A stretch of DNA of 64,000 nt from positions 62,001 to 126,000 of the forward strand of contig NZ_JACVEG010000009.1 in the NCBI RefSeq assembly GCF_014596725.1, given 5' to 3'. Of the stretch, positions 16,934-26,549 are shown piece by piece. The DNA is from Vibrio sp. Y2-5 (GTDB lineage Bacteria > Pseudomonadota > Gammaproteobacteria > Enterobacterales > Vibrionaceae). The notes beneath the pieces were generated by a model that was not told the DNA's origin, made no database searches, and saw only the letters and a list, made by a program, of their open reading frames with translations. Every line of letters begins with the position of its first letter. Position 1 is the first letter of the stretch. A program made the translations under genes and the position numbers.

Positions 16934-17257
16934 TTAGGCTGCGATTTCAACTTCGCCTTTGGTGACTCGCGCTCGATAAGACTTCACGCTAAAATCTTCA
17001 TCTTCCATGCACACACCTGTCGCCAAGTTGAAGCGTTGTTTCTTCAGTGGGCTTGCAACCCAAAGTTCACCTTTGTGTTCACAAATCAAACCACGAGACA
17101 GCACGTTCGATTGGTAAAACGGATCGGTATTGCTGATAGCAAACACTTCTTCAGCATCAGTAGGACGAAATACTGCAACCTGCTCACCGTTCACCAGCGC
17201 ACAAACGCCTGTGCCCGGAACGATGTCGCTGATTTGGCAAATTTTTTCAAATGACAT
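16934..17257 (-). CDS. nirD: Nitrite reductase (NADH) small subunit
   Basis: A 107-residue Rieske-fold protein without the iron-sulfur ligands, as expected for NirD (E. coli 108 residues). PGTGVCALVNGEQVAVF and the C-terminal NLATGVCMEDE are typical. It associates with NirB in cytoplasmic NADH-dependent nitrite reduction to ammonium. It follows nirB by 13 bases and has an AGAAGGTT ribosome site. Confidence 0.95.
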   Translation of the reverse strand: MSFEKICQISDIVPGTGVCALVNGEQVAVFRPTDAEEVFAISNTDPFYQSNVLSRGLICEHKGELWVASPLKKQRFNLATGVCMEDEDFSVKSYRARVTKGEVEIAA

Positions 17258-17270
17258 ATCTAACCTTCTC

Positions 17271-19835
17271 TTATGCTTCTGTCGCAGCTACGTGCAAAAT
17301 GTCGCCTTTCACTTCAGGATGTTTTTCCGTGAAGGTTGCAGGGCGGTGTTGATCGCGCTCTGGCACAAACACAACGTTGTCATCGCGTTTGTCCGAGTTA
17401 ATAAAGTGAGCAAAACGAGTCAGTTGTGATTCATCATTGATGGTCGCCGTCCACTCACATTCGAACTCATCCGCTAACTTCGTTAAGTCGGCTTCAAGTT
17501 GAGCATTGATACCTAGCTTGTCTTCAACAATCACTTTACGCAGGTAGTCCACACCGCCTTCCATGTTATCCAACCAAACCGATGTGCGTTGCAGTGGCGC
17601 AGCAGTACGGATGTAGAACATCATGAAACGGTCGATGTATTTGAGCAGTGTTTCTTTGTCTAGGTCGCTAGCTAGAAGATCCGCATGGCGAGGCTTCATA
17701 CCACCGTTACCACACACGTACATGTTCCAGCCAGCGTCTGTCGCGATGATGCCTAAGTCTTTACCTTGCGCTTCCGCACATTCACGAGTACAGCCAGACA
17801 CACCAAATTTCATCTTGTGAGGAGTACGAATGCCTTTGTAGCGATTTTCAATCAATGAACCTAAACCGACAGAATCCTGAACACCGTAACGACACCAAGT
17901 CGAACCTACACAAGTCTTCGCCATACGCAGTGCTTTTGCGTACGCTTGACCCGTTTCAAAACCAGCATCAATCAGCTTGCGCCAGATTTCAGGTAGATCA
18001 TCTTTCTGAGCACCAAACAGACCAATACGTTGAGCACCGGTGACTTTGGTGTATAGCTTGTATTCTTCTGCTACCGCAGCCAAAGCGCCTAGCGCTTGTG
18101 GTGTTACTTCACCACCCGCCATACGCGGAATAACAGAGTAAGTACCGTCTTTCTGAATGTTGCCAAGGAAGTTGTCATTGGTGTCATGCAGTTTCACCAA
18201 CTGAGGTTTCAGAATATGTTCGCCCCAGCAAGAAGCCAAAATAGAACCAGCAAGCGGCTTACACACTTCACATCCGTAGCCTTTGCCGTATTTTGCTAGT
18301 AGCTCATCGAAGGTTTTGATTTCTTCAATGCGAATCAAATGGAACAGCTCTTGGCGCGAGTAAGCAAAGTGCTCACACACATCGCTTTTGACTTCGATAC
18401 CTGATTTCGCAAGCTCTGCATTCAAAACAGAAGTGACTAATGGAACACAACCACCACAACCGGTACCCGCGCCTGTTACCGCTTTGATATCTGCAAGCGT
18501 ATGATGGCCATCGGCAACCGCTTGTGCGATCTTGCCTTTGGTCACATCAAAACATGAACAGATAACCGCGCTTTCAGGCAGTGCATCGGCACCTAAAGCT
18601 GGTTTCTCTGCGCCAGCATGAGCAGGCAAAATCAGTGCGTCTGGATGTTCTGGCAAGTCAATTTCATTCAGCATTAACTGAAGTAGGTCACCGTAATCAG
18701 AGGTATCACCCACAAGCACTGCACCAAGCAGTTTCTTGTTGTCTTGAGATACGATCAGGCGTTTGTAAACTTCTTGCTCTTCGTTTTGGTAAACGTAGCT
18801 CTTACAACCTTCAGTTCGGCCATTCGCATCACCGATTGAACCTACTTTCACGCCAAGTAACTTCAGTTTTGCAGACATATCTGCACCTTCGAATTTACTT
18901 TCCGTTTTACCAAGCAAGTGATCCACGGCCACAGTTGCCATCTTGTAACCCGGAGCCACAAGGCCAAAGAACATTTGGTTCCAAGAAGCGCATTCACCAA
19001 TCGCGTAAATATTCTCATCAGAAGTCTGGCAGTGATCGTTAATCGCCACACCACCACGCGGAGCAATATCTAACTCCATTTGACGTGCCAGTTTGTCTTG
19101 TGGACGAATACCTGCCGAGAACACGATAAAGTCGGTTTCTAGCTCAGAGCCATCGGCAAAGCGCATGACGTTACGTGCGTTTGTGCCTTCTGCAACAATC
19201 TCAAGCGTGTTTTTGCTGGTGTGAACATGCACACCCATGCGCTCGATTTTCTGACGTAACTGGTTACCACCAGCCAAATCTAATTGTTCTGCCATCAATT
19301 TAGGCGCGAACTCTACGACGTGAGTTTGTACACCCAACGCCTTTAGAGCGCCCGCAGCTTCAAGACCTAGCAAGCCGCCACCGATAACAACACCTGACTT
19401 ACTTTTCTTCGCGCAAGCTTCGATCGCTTTCAAATCTTCAATTGTTCGGTAAACAAAGCAGTCTTTGCTTTCATGACTTTTAATAGGTGGAACAAATGGG
19501 AATGAGCCTGTAGCAAGGATCAGCTTGTCGTATTGAATTTCACGACCGGTGCTTGAATACACGATTCGGTTTTCACGGTTCACGTTAATTGCACGTTCAC
19601 CAAGAAGAATATTAATGCCGTGTTTTTGGTAGAAACCTTCTTTAACTAATGAAAGCTCTTCCGCAGTGTGATGTGAGAAGTAAGAGGACAAATGCACACG
19701 GTCGTATGCAGCACGAGGTTCTTCACAGAAAACCGTGATATCCATCTGAGAGACATCGGTTTTCTCGACTAAATCTTCGATGTAACGGTGACCTACCATC
19801 CCGTTACCGATAACGACTAGCTTCAACTTGCTCAT
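17271..19835 (-). CDS. nirB: Nitrite reductase (NADH) large subunit
   Basis: An 854-residue flavoprotein (E. coli NirB 847). Domains in order: FAD/NAD(P)-binding pyridine nucleotide-disulfide oxidoreductase (GNGMVGHRYIEDL at the N-terminus, GGGLLGLEAAGAL for NADH), a [2Fe-2S] BFD-like domain (CSCFDVTKG and GTGCGGC), then a sulfite/nitrite reductase half with the siroheme and 4Fe-4S ligands (TCVGSTWC and SGCTREC). It catalyses six-electron reduction of nitrite to ammonium in the cytoplasm. The promoter region carries FNR- and Nar-like sites. Intact. Confidence 0.96.
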   Translation of the reverse strand: MSKLKLVVIGNGMVGHRYIEDLVEKTDVSQMDITVFCEEPRAAYDRVHLSSYFSHHTAEELSLVKEGFYQKHGINILLGERAINVNRENRIVYSSTGREIQYDKLILATGSFPFVPPIKSHESKDCFVYRTIEDLKAIEACAKKSKSGVVIGGGLLGLEAAGALKALGVQTHVVEFAPKLMAEQLDLAGGNQLRQKIERMGVHVHTSKNTLEIVAEGTNARNVMRFADGSELETDFIVFSAGIRPQDKLARQMELDIAPRGGVAINDHCQTSDENIYAIGECASWNQMFFGLVAPGYKMATVAVDHLLGKTESKFEGADMSAKLKLLGVKVGSIGDANGRTEGCKSYVYQNEEQEVYKRLIVSQDNKKLLGAVLVGDTSDYGDLLQLMLNEIDLPEHPDALILPAHAGAEKPALGADALPESAVICSCFDVTKGKIAQAVADGHHTLADIKAVTGAGTGCGGCVPLVTSVLNAELAKSGIEVKSDVCEHFAYSRQELFHLIRIEEIKTFDELLAKYGKGYGCEVCKPLAGSILASCWGEHILKPQLVKLHDTNDNFLGNIQKDGTYSVIPRMAGGEVTPQALGALAAVAEEYKLYTKVTGAQRIGLFGAQKDDLPEIWRKLIDAGFETGQAYAKALRMAKTCVGSTWCRYGVQDSVGLGSLIENRYKGIRTPHKMKFGVSGCTRECAEAQGKDLGIIATDAGWNMYVCGNGGMKPRHADLLASDLDKETLLKYIDRFMMFYIRTAAPLQRTSVWLDNMEGGVDYLRKVIVEDKLGINAQLEADLTKLADEFECEWTATINDESQLTRFAHFINSDKRDDNVVFVPERDQHRPATFTEKHPEVKGDILHVAATEA

Positions 19836-19898
19836 TGTAATTCCTAAGGGTTAGGTTCTTAACTAAGCGAAGTTTTATTTTTCTGCGTAAATTAATAC

Positions 19899-19912
19899 AT
19901 GATGTAGGTCAA
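19899..19912 (-). promoter_or_regulatory. FNR-like site of the nir promoter
   Basis: On the minus strand TTGACCTACATCAT, eight of ten matches to TTGAT-N4-ATCAA. It is centred about 70 bp before the nirB start and would place the transcription start near 19864 if it acts at -41.5. Confidence 0.55.
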
Positions 19913-19926
19913 TTGAGTTTTTAAAC

Positions 19927-19941
19927 TACCCTAAAGTGGTA
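19927..19941. promoter_or_regulatory. NarL/NarP-like site of the nir promoter
   Basis: TACCCTAAAGTGGTA is an inverted pair of TACC-type heptamers, but one base shorter than the standard 7-2-7 arrangement. Its centre is about 28.5 bp upstream of the FNR-like site, close to the 28-bp offset between the two sites at the E. coli nirB promoter. Confidence 0.4.
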
Positions 19942-20155
19942 TGTGTTTTATCAATAAATTGAGTGGAATTCATTCGTTCTAGATTCTACTTCGCCCAACA
20001 AGGGCATCTATACTTATCCAGACAGTAATGGTGAATTGGATACACATAGCATTCTCGCGTACAATACCGCCCATCAAATTAACCAATACTCTTCTGGTTT
20101 AGTGCACTTGCTAAGTACGTTCTAAAACAGAGGAAGACTAAGGCAATAAATTCAA

Positions 20156-21100
20156 ATGGTTAACAATAATATTCAGTGGTTTCCTGGGCATATGCATAAA
20201 GCGCGCAAGGAGATCGAAGAAGTCATCCCACAAGTTGATGTGATCATCGAGGTGTTGGATGCGCGTATTCCTTTCAGTAGTGAAAACCCGATTATTTCGA
20301 AACTTCGCAAAGAAAAGCCTTGTGTAAAAGTACTGAACAAGCGCGACTTGGCTGATCCTGAAATGACTCAGCTTTGGATTGAGCACTTAGAGAAAGAGCA
20401 AGGTGTAAAGGCGATTGCCATTACCACTTCTAACCAGAATGAAGTGATGCAAATCATGGAGTTATGCCGCAAGTTAGCGCCAAACCGTGAAACTTTAGGT
20501 AAGAACGTTCGCACCATGATCATGGGTATTCCAAACGTTGGTAAGTCAACCATTATCAACTGCTTAGCAGGCCGTACTATTGCTCAAACCGGTAACCAAC
20601 CAGCGGTGACTCGCCGTCAGCAGCGTATCAACCTACAAAATGGCATTGTGCTTTCCGATACACCGGGGATCTTATGGCCGAAAGTGGAAAACCCGCACAG
20701 TGGTTTCCGTTTAGCGGCGACAGGCGCAATCAAAGATACGGCAATGGAATATGAGGAAGTGGCCTTCTACACAGTAGAATACCTCGCGGAACGTTACCCA
20801 GACCTATTGAAAGCACGTTACAACATCGACGAATCACCTGAGTCTGACCTTGAATGGATGGAAGAGATTGGTCGTAAACGTGGCGCACTGCGTGCTGGTG
20901 GCCGTGTAGATTTACACAAAGCCTCTGAGATTCTTCTGCATGAATTACGTCAAGGTATCCTAGGCAAAATTACCCTTGAGCACCCTGAGATGATTACTCA
21001 GGAGCTGATTGAAGTGGAAATCGAAGAAGCGCGTAAAGCGGAAGAAAAAGCGAAAAACAAAGAAGAACGTCGTAAGCGCTACCTGCGTAACAAGCGTTAA
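20156..21100 (+). CDS. ylqF: Ribosome biogenesis GTPase YlqF/RbgA
   Basis: A 314-residue circularly permuted GTPase. Motifs appear in permuted order: NKRDLAD (G4) near residue 61, then GIPNVGKST (G1) near residue 124, then DTPGILWP (G3). The FPGHMHKA opening is diagnostic. It acts in maturation of the large ribosomal subunit. The C-terminus is a highly charged helix. Ribosome site is weak (AAGG about 12 bases before the ATG). A strong terminator follows. Confidence 0.92.
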   Translation: MVNNNIQWFPGHMHKARKEIEEVIPQVDVIIEVLDARIPFSSENPIISKLRKEKPCVKVLNKRDLADPEMTQLWIEHLEKEQGVKAIAITTSNQNEVMQIMELCRKLAPNRETLGKNVRTMIMGIPNVGKSTIINCLAGRTIAQTGNQPAVTRRQQRINLQNGIVLSDTPGILWPKVENPHSGFRLAATGAIKDTAMEYEEVAFYTVEYLAERYPDLLKARYNIDESPESDLEWMEEIGRKRGALRAGGRVDLHKASEILLHELRQGILGKITLEHPEMITQELIEVEIEEARKAEEKAKNKEERRKRYLRNKR

Positions 21101-21124
21101 TCTTTTCGTTATAGATAAAAAATT

Positions 21125-21146
21125 AAGGGCGACTCATGTCGCCCTT
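21125..21146. terminator. Terminator after ylqF
   Basis: AAGGGCGAC-TCAT-GTCGCCCTT, a 9-bp perfect stem with a four-base loop, between convergent ylqF and the CobW-type gene. Confidence 0.75.
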
Positions 21147-21185
21147 GTCGTATCTGCTGTTTTTAACTTCTTCAGTAGCTTGAGG

Positions 21186-22172
21186 TTACTTGGAAATTCC
21201 GGCCAATTTTAACAGAATGCCTTCCAACTGATCCCACGGCATTAGCTGAGAGTCAATCACTTCAAGACGTGACTCAAAGCCTTCAAGACTCAATTCATTA
21301 ACGGAAACTACGCCATTGGCAGAGTTAAACGCATAACAGCCACGGTCAGTATTCACTACCGCTTTTACGCGCTCTGCGGTTAAATCGCTGATCATTGAAA
21401 AAAGTTCGTCAAAGTTAAAACGGTACTCGGCACCAAATAGCCAGCCACAACTGAAATAACCCTGCCCTTTGTTCTCTTTACGAGCAAAAGCTTGGTTTGG
21501 GTTTAACTGAAACTCAGGTTCCATCTCCGCATGGTGATGATGGTGAGATTCAATATGTGACGATGCGCCACCGTGGACACGTTCAATATCCAACACTTCA
21601 ATAGGCAGTTGACCGCGTGTGACCAGTTTGTGGAACACTTTTGCGGGCGTTTGGTCCGTTACCCAGTCGTTGAACACGTCGATATCATGAGCAGTACACT
21701 CATCCACCTTGTTACCGATGATCACATCTGCCGTTTGCAATTGGTCGTTGAAATTTTGGTTGCTGGTATACTTTTCATTACTCAGGTTTCTCGGATCAAC
21801 CAAACCAATCGTCGCTTTAAGGTCAACATACGACGTGTATTGGTCAGAAGTTAAAGTGGCAATCACTTGTTTAGGATGTCCAAGCCCTGTTGGTTCGATG
21901 ATCAAACGGTCAGGTTGCTGGCGTAGCAGCGCATTAATGCCGACAGACATTGGCACGCCTGCGGTACAGCACATACACCCACCCGGTACTTCTTTGATCA
22001 AGGCACCTTGCTCTGTCATCATCGCACCATCAATGCCAATTTCACCAAACTCATTGACAAGTACAGCCCACTTTTCGTTTTCAGGCTTATTGTTTAAAAG
22101 ATTCAATATCGTTGTCGTTTTCCCTACCCCGAGGAAACCCGTGATGATATTGGTTGGGACTTTATTCGTCAT
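21186..22172 (-). CDS. yeiR: CobW/P47K-type zinc-binding GTPase (YeiR-like)
   Basis: A 328-residue G3E-family GTPase, the same length as E. coli YeiR. GFLGVGKTTT (Walker A), the metal-binding CMCC motif in PGGCMCC near residue 76, and NKVDE are visible, and a histidine-rich segment (SHHHHHAE) lies near residue 220. It is a candidate zinc chaperone or metal-insertion GTPase. The ATG at 22172 is chosen from three closely spaced ones because AAAAGGAGT has the right spacing only for it. No Zur box was recognised upstream. The gene name rests on length and layout. Confidence 0.85.
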   Translation of the reverse strand: MTNKVPTNIITGFLGVGKTTTILNLLNNKPENEKWAVLVNEFGEIGIDGAMMTEQGALIKEVPGGCMCCTAGVPMSVGINALLRQQPDRLIIEPTGLGHPKQVIATLTSDQYTSYVDLKATIGLVDPRNLSNEKYTSNQNFNDQLQTADVIIGNKVDECTAHDIDVFNDWVTDQTPAKVFHKLVTRGQLPIEVLDIERVHGGASSHIESHHHHHAEMEPEFQLNPNQAFARKENKGQGYFSCGWLFGAEYRFNFDELFSMISDLTAERVKAVVNTDRGCYAFNSANGVVSVNELSLEGFESRLEVIDSQLMPWDQLEGILLKLAGISK

Positions 22173-22260
22173 CGTCATACTCCTTTTCCAAGGAGTATAC
22201 ATAGGAGGTTAAAAGCTTTCTATATACTCGCTTTCTTCAGAGTAATTAGCAGGTAAGCGA

Positions 22261-22383
22261 ATGAACATAAATAAATTGCCCTATGACTCAGCACTGAATA
22301 GCTCGACTGATACTACTGATAGTTGGAAACAGGAAAGAGAGAGTATGAAGACTAGATACGATAGCAGAGAGCAGACAGTATAA
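22261..22383 (+). CDS. Candidate 40-residue small protein
   Basis: A 40-codon ORF, hydrophilic (begins MNINKLPYDSALNSS, ends YDSREQTV), with an AGGTAAGCGA possible ribosome site and a GC-rich hairpin starting at its stop codon. It is divergent from the YeiR-like gene. No family recognised; composition is plausible for a real peptide but evidence is modest. Confidence 0.35.
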   Translation: MNINKLPYDSALNSSTDTTDSWKQERESMKTRYDSREQTV

Positions 22384-22407
22384 AGGCGCACTGCAGGAGC
22401 GCGCCTT
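22383..22407 (+). terminator. Hairpin following the 40-aa ORF
   Basis: AAGGCGC / GCGCCTT, 7-bp stem, 11-base loop, overlapping the stop codon of the ORF at 22261-22383. The following T-run is poor (ATTCC). Confidence 0.4.
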
Positions 22408-22789
22408 ATTCCTCGTTACTCAATCGTGAGTGGGCGGATTCTGTCATCTGTAGATAGATGTTATTGAATCAAATACGAGGTCAATCGATTAGAATTTTGA
22501 TTCCTTCCAAATTGTAAGTAAGGCTCTTTTCACATCCTCCGTAAGAAATATCGATAAACGCCTTACGATTTAAATATGGCTCATATCCCTTGAAATACAA
22601 GTTTCTCAGCCAATTTTATGTGCAATATTTTTAGCCAAATCACCTTTTTGAAAAGTAGCAAAACACATCCGCTTTCATATCGAAGTCATATATGAAATTC
22701 TAATTTGCAACTTTGCAGCTATAGTTGACTGTAATGCTAAGTATAATCTGACATTCCTCACATAACGCCAACCATGAGACCCGTTTTAA
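22408..22789. other. Gene-free region before clcA
   Basis: AT-rich with the clcA promoter presumed near its right end. No ORF, operator or repeat recognised. Confidence 0.4.
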
Positions 22790-24187
22790 ATGACCAATAG
22801 AGAGAAATTTACTCAAAGTCTTCTAGCAAAAGTTCCAAAAGATGCTATCAACCAGTTTCTCTCTAAAGATAAAACCCCCATCTCTGTTCTTCTTCTCTCT
22901 CTTGCTGTTGGCATATTGGCTGGTATTGCCGGAACATACTTTGAAAAAGCCGTTCATTTCGTCTCGGAAACGCGTACAGAATGGCTGAGAAGTGAGATTG
23001 GTAACTTACTTCCATTGTGGTTAGCGGCGTTTATTATCAGTGCGGCATTAGCGCTTGTTGGTTATTACCTTGTTCACCGCTTTGCACCTGAAGCCGCAGG
23101 CTCTGGTATTCCTGAAATTGAAGGGGCGATGGACGGTATTCGTCCAGTTCGTTGGTGGCGCGTCATTCCTGTGAAATTCTTCGGCGGTATGGGGGCATTA
23201 GGTTCTGGTATGGTTTTGGGTCGTGAGGGTCCAACCGTACAAATGGGCGGTGCTATCGGTCGTATGATTTCTGATATCTTTCGCGTTAACAATGAGGATA
23301 CCCGTCACTCACTTCTCGCGTCCGGTGCAGCAGGCGGTTTAGCAGCGGCTTTTAATGCGCCTCTGGCTGGCATCATGTTTGTTGTTGAGGAAATGCGTCC
23401 TCAGTTTCGTTACTCATTGATCTCCATTCGTGCAGTTATTATTTCTGCGGTTTCCGCCAATATTGTGTTTCGCTTAATCAATGGTCAGGAAGCCGTCATC
23501 ACCATGCCGGAATATGATGCGCCTGAGCTGAAAGCGCTTGGTCTATTTCTATTTTTGGGTATGTTGTTTGGCATTTTCGGTGTGATATTCAACCGCCTGA
23601 TTACGTTTTCTCAAGATATATTTGTTCGTATTCATCAAAACCAACGCAAACGCTATTTAATCACTGGCTCGATTCTTGGCGGTTTTTTTGGTTTGACCCT
23701 GCTTTATGTGCCTGAACTGACTGGCGGTGGTATCAGCTTTATTCCTGATATTACCAACGGCAGTTATAGCGCAACGGTGCTGCTTCTACTGTTTATTGGC
23801 CGTATCTTTACCACTGTGATCTGCTTTGGTTCAGGCGCTCCGGGCGGCATTTTTGCCCCGATGCTGGCGCTAGGTACGCTGTTTGGTTATGCCTTTGGAC
23901 TGATTGCGAAAAGCTTCTTCCCAGAACTTGATATTGAACCAGGCATGTTTGCAATAGCTGGTATGGGTGCTTTGTTTTGTGCCACTGTTCGAGCACCGAT
24001 TACGGGTATCTTGCTGGTTATCGAAATGACGGGTAACTACAACCTTATTCTGCCACTCATTATCACAGGGTTAGGCGCGGTGATCTTTGCTCAGATGTTT
24101 GGTGGGCAACCTATTTACAGTCAACTTCTAAATCGTACATTGAAGAACGAAAAACTGCGTCAGCAAGATCTGCCGCAGCAGGAGTAA
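22790..24187 (+). CDS. clcA: H+/Cl- exchange transporter ClcA
   Basis: A 465-residue ClC-family antiporter with all filter motifs: GSGIPE near residue 105, GREGPTVQMGG (external gating glutamate) near residue 147, VEEMRPQFRYSL (internal proton glutamate) near residue 202, and GAPGGIFAPML near residue 355. The pore tyrosine appears in QPIYSQLL. The presence of both glutamates argues for exchange rather than a channel. Such proteins support extreme acid resistance. The ribosome site is weak, so the start could be one of the nearby codons. Confidence 0.95.
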   Translation: MTNREKFTQSLLAKVPKDAINQFLSKDKTPISVLLLSLAVGILAGIAGTYFEKAVHFVSETRTEWLRSEIGNLLPLWLAAFIISAALALVGYYLVHRFAPEAAGSGIPEIEGAMDGIRPVRWWRVIPVKFFGGMGALGSGMVLGREGPTVQMGGAIGRMISDIFRVNNEDTRHSLLASGAAGGLAAAFNAPLAGIMFVVEEMRPQFRYSLISIRAVIISAVSANIVFRLINGQEAVITMPEYDAPELKALGLFLFLGMLFGIFGVIFNRLITFSQDIFVRIHQNQRKRYLITGSILGGFFGLTLLYVPELTGGGISFIPDITNGSYSATVLLLLFIGRIFTTVICFGSGAPGGIFAPMLALGTLFGYAFGLIAKSFFPELDIEPGMFAIAGMGALFCATVRAPITGILLVIEMTGNYNLILPLIITGLGAVIFAQMFGGQPIYSQLLNRTLKNEKLRQQDLPQQE

Positions 24188-24388
24188 AAAGAGGATTAAT
24201 ATTTAGTATTCCGCCTAAATGTTATGAATTTGCTGCTTATTTTGTGACAGTCGCACACATTATTGTCGTACAGAAAGTGGCGAAACTTGTTAATATCGCC
24301 ACCCAAAAGACAGTGGTAGCGATGTGCCTTATCTCGGACACCAGAGCTGCATTACACCACTGTATGACGATGGAATGCGGAGTTTTCG

Positions 24389-25354
24389 TTGAACTGGAAA
24401 AGGTTTCTTCAAGTACAATCTGTTCCCCCTTCCCAAGCGGCCCTTGCATTAGGCATGATTGGCTTGGGACAAGCGTGGGCGCTATATTTGCCTACATTTG
24501 GTCTTGCCATTCGTCCTTATCTGGTTGCGATGGGCGCCCTTCTATTGTTACCTGTTTTGGCAAGGTACCTCACCAGTTACAAAACATTCATTGCGGATAT
24601 CAAACACCCGCTTTCTGGCAGCCTTATGGCTCCTATGAGCATGGCACTGTTGATTCTGTGTGATTATCTAGTGGTGATCTCACCATTGATAGCCTACCCG
24701 CTATGGGGCTTAGCGCTCATGCTGCATTTTACAATGATGATATTGTTCTTCGGCTTTCAGATCATGAATTTCAAGATGTCGAACATCGTACCTAGCTGGT
24801 TCTTATATCCGGTGGGAATGATCAGTAGTTCGTTGGCGGGAACGCAGTTTGGTCACAACTTGTTTTCAGAAACACTCGTACAGGTGTGTGTCGCTATCTA
24901 CTTTATTATGTTGCCGGTGGTTTTGTATCGCTTGGTATTCTTTGGCTCGTTGCCACGCAGAGCAAGACCAACGTTGGCTATTATGGCGGCACCGATTAAC
25001 TTAACTCTCGCCACCTATCTGGTCAATTTCCCTGACCCAGACCCAATATTAACCGGAGCACTGGCGGGTATTGCCATCACCATGACATTGCTGATCTACC
25101 TTTGCTATTTACGCTTATTGCAGTTGAAATTTCAGCCTTCGATCGCGGCTGTCACTTTCCCATCCGTGATCAGCGCTATCGCAATGCACAGACTGACAAC
25201 CTTTTTTGAGTCAGATTTTCCGCACTGGCACTGGTTACACAATTTCGGATTTCTTGAACTCACCATTGCAACCGTATTGGTGATATGGGTTTCAGCCGGT
25301 TATATCAAAATGTACTGGCCAGAATTTTTCCCTAAAAAGAGTGGTAACCATTAA
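24389..25354 (+). CDS. TDT family transporter (TehA/SLAC1-like)
   Basis: A 321-residue protein with about ten hydrophobic segments and the TDT-family pattern LSGSLMAPMSMALLIL near residue 75, similar to the start of TehA. TehA-like proteins conduct anions and confer tellurite or biocide resistance when over-expressed; substrate here unknown. It begins with TTG at 24389 behind GGAG; ATGs just upstream are out of frame. Its last four bases overlap the convergent diguanylate cyclase gene. Confidence 0.8.
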   Translation: MNWKRFLQVQSVPPSQAALALGMIGLGQAWALYLPTFGLAIRPYLVAMGALLLLPVLARYLTSYKTFIADIKHPLSGSLMAPMSMALLILCDYLVVISPLIAYPLWGLALMLHFTMMILFFGFQIMNFKMSNIVPSWFLYPVGMISSSLAGTQFGHNLFSETLVQVCVAIYFIMLPVVLYRLVFFGSLPRRARPTLAIMAAPINLTLATYLVNFPDPDPILTGALAGIAITMTLLIYLCYLRLLQLKFQPSIAAVTFPSVISAIAMHRLTTFFESDFPHWHWLHNFGFLELTIATVLVIWVSAGYIKMYWPEFFPKKSGNH

Positions 25355-26313
25355 TTTTCGTCGGCATTGATGTAGGCCACACCATTTTTGCCACTGCGTT
25401 TTACTTGATACATCGCTTTATCCGCGAGTTCATACAGCTCTTCGAAGGTGTAATTGGAAGTGGTAAATTCGCACACGCCGATACTAAAACCAATATGAGA
25501 CGACCCGTTGTCTACCTTCATCGGTTCACTAACATTTGTCAGCAACTGATCGATGTAACGACTGATGACTTCTCGTGGATGGTCAACACAAAGCACCACA
25601 AACTCATCACCGCCTAAGCGCGCAATAATGGACTCACTTGGAGCGTACTGATTGAGCCATTCAGCTACTTTCATCAATACCGCATCACCAACTTTATGGC
25701 CGGAGTGATCATTGACCATTTTGAAGTTATCAAGGTCGATAAAGATAAGAGAGGCTGGTTGATCTAATATGCCGCGACATATTTCATTGCATTTTTCGAC
25801 CAACACCTTGCGGTTAAGTAGATTTGTCAGCGGGTCTAACATTGCTAATCGCGACAGTTCAAGTTCATAACGTTTTTCTTTGGTAATATCGATATGTGTA
25901 CCCATCATGCGCAGCGGTTTACCGTCTTGATCGTATTCAACAATTCGACCTCGATCAGATACCCAGCTTGTGCTGCCGTCATTGTGGATCATGCGATGAA
26001 TCACCTGATAAGTATCAACTTTACCATTGACATGGTCTTCGAACGCTCCGACCGCTAAATCATAGTCATCAGGATGAAGACGGCTTTTCCAAATCTCAAC
26101 CGTCGCTTCCAGCTCCTGAGGTTGAAAACCCAGCATTTTCCCCCACTCCATATTAAATATGGTGAGTTTGCCAGTGGGTAAATGATTCTCCCACAAACAC
26201 AAACCGTTGCCATCGAGTGCGACATTAAGCTTTTCTTCCAAGCGCTGGTTATCTCGTGTCAGTTTTTCAACCTGCTGTTCTAGCTGATTAATTCGCTTTA
26301 GATATTCGTCCAT
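25351..26313 (-). CDS. PAS domain-containing diguanylate cyclase
   Basis: A 320-residue cytoplasmic protein. A short N-terminal coiled coil (about residues 5-32) is followed by a PAS/PAC domain (to about residue 150, with the HIDITKEK closing motif) and a GGDEF domain with an intact active site LGGDEF at about residues 234-239. No RxxD inhibitory site is seen five residues before the motif, so product inhibition by that route is unlikely. It makes cyclic di-GMP in response to whatever the PAS domain senses. ATG at 26313 is preferred to a TTG one codon earlier. Confidence 0.9.
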   Translation of the reverse strand: MDEYLKRINQLEQQVEKLTRDNQRLEEKLNVALDGNGLCLWENHLPTGKLTIFNMEWGKMLGFQPQELEATVEIWKSRLHPDDYDLAVGAFEDHVNGKVDTYQVIHRMIHNDGSTSWVSDRGRIVEYDQDGKPLRMMGTHIDITKEKRYELELSRLAMLDPLTNLLNRKVLVEKCNEICRGILDQPASLIFIDLDNFKMVNDHSGHKVGDAVLMKVAEWLNQYAPSESIIARLGGDEFVVLCVDHPREVISRYIDQLLTNVSEPMKVDNGSSHIGFSIGVCEFTTSNYTFEELYELADKAMYQVKRSGKNGVAYINADEN

Positions 26314-26549
26314 CAACTTCAGTACTTGTCGTGCGCCTAACCTTTGGGAGCTGATAGTTTAGCACCATATCAATAGTCTTAAATTATAATTCGCTAACAA
26401 AACGTAACTTCAATCCATCAATGAAAAGCGTCGAAAAGAAATTATCTGTTGCTACTGTGGTGCGAAAGCCTCAGAATGTCGCACTTTTCGCCATCAATAA
26501 CCATTTGTCTGTGGCGAGTATTAATTAAGTACAATATTGAGAATTAAAT

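Noticed and set aside
24243..24257. CRP-like site TGTGACAGTCGCACA upstream of the TDT gene
   Set aside because: The right half lacks the first T of TCACA and the spacing is wrong.
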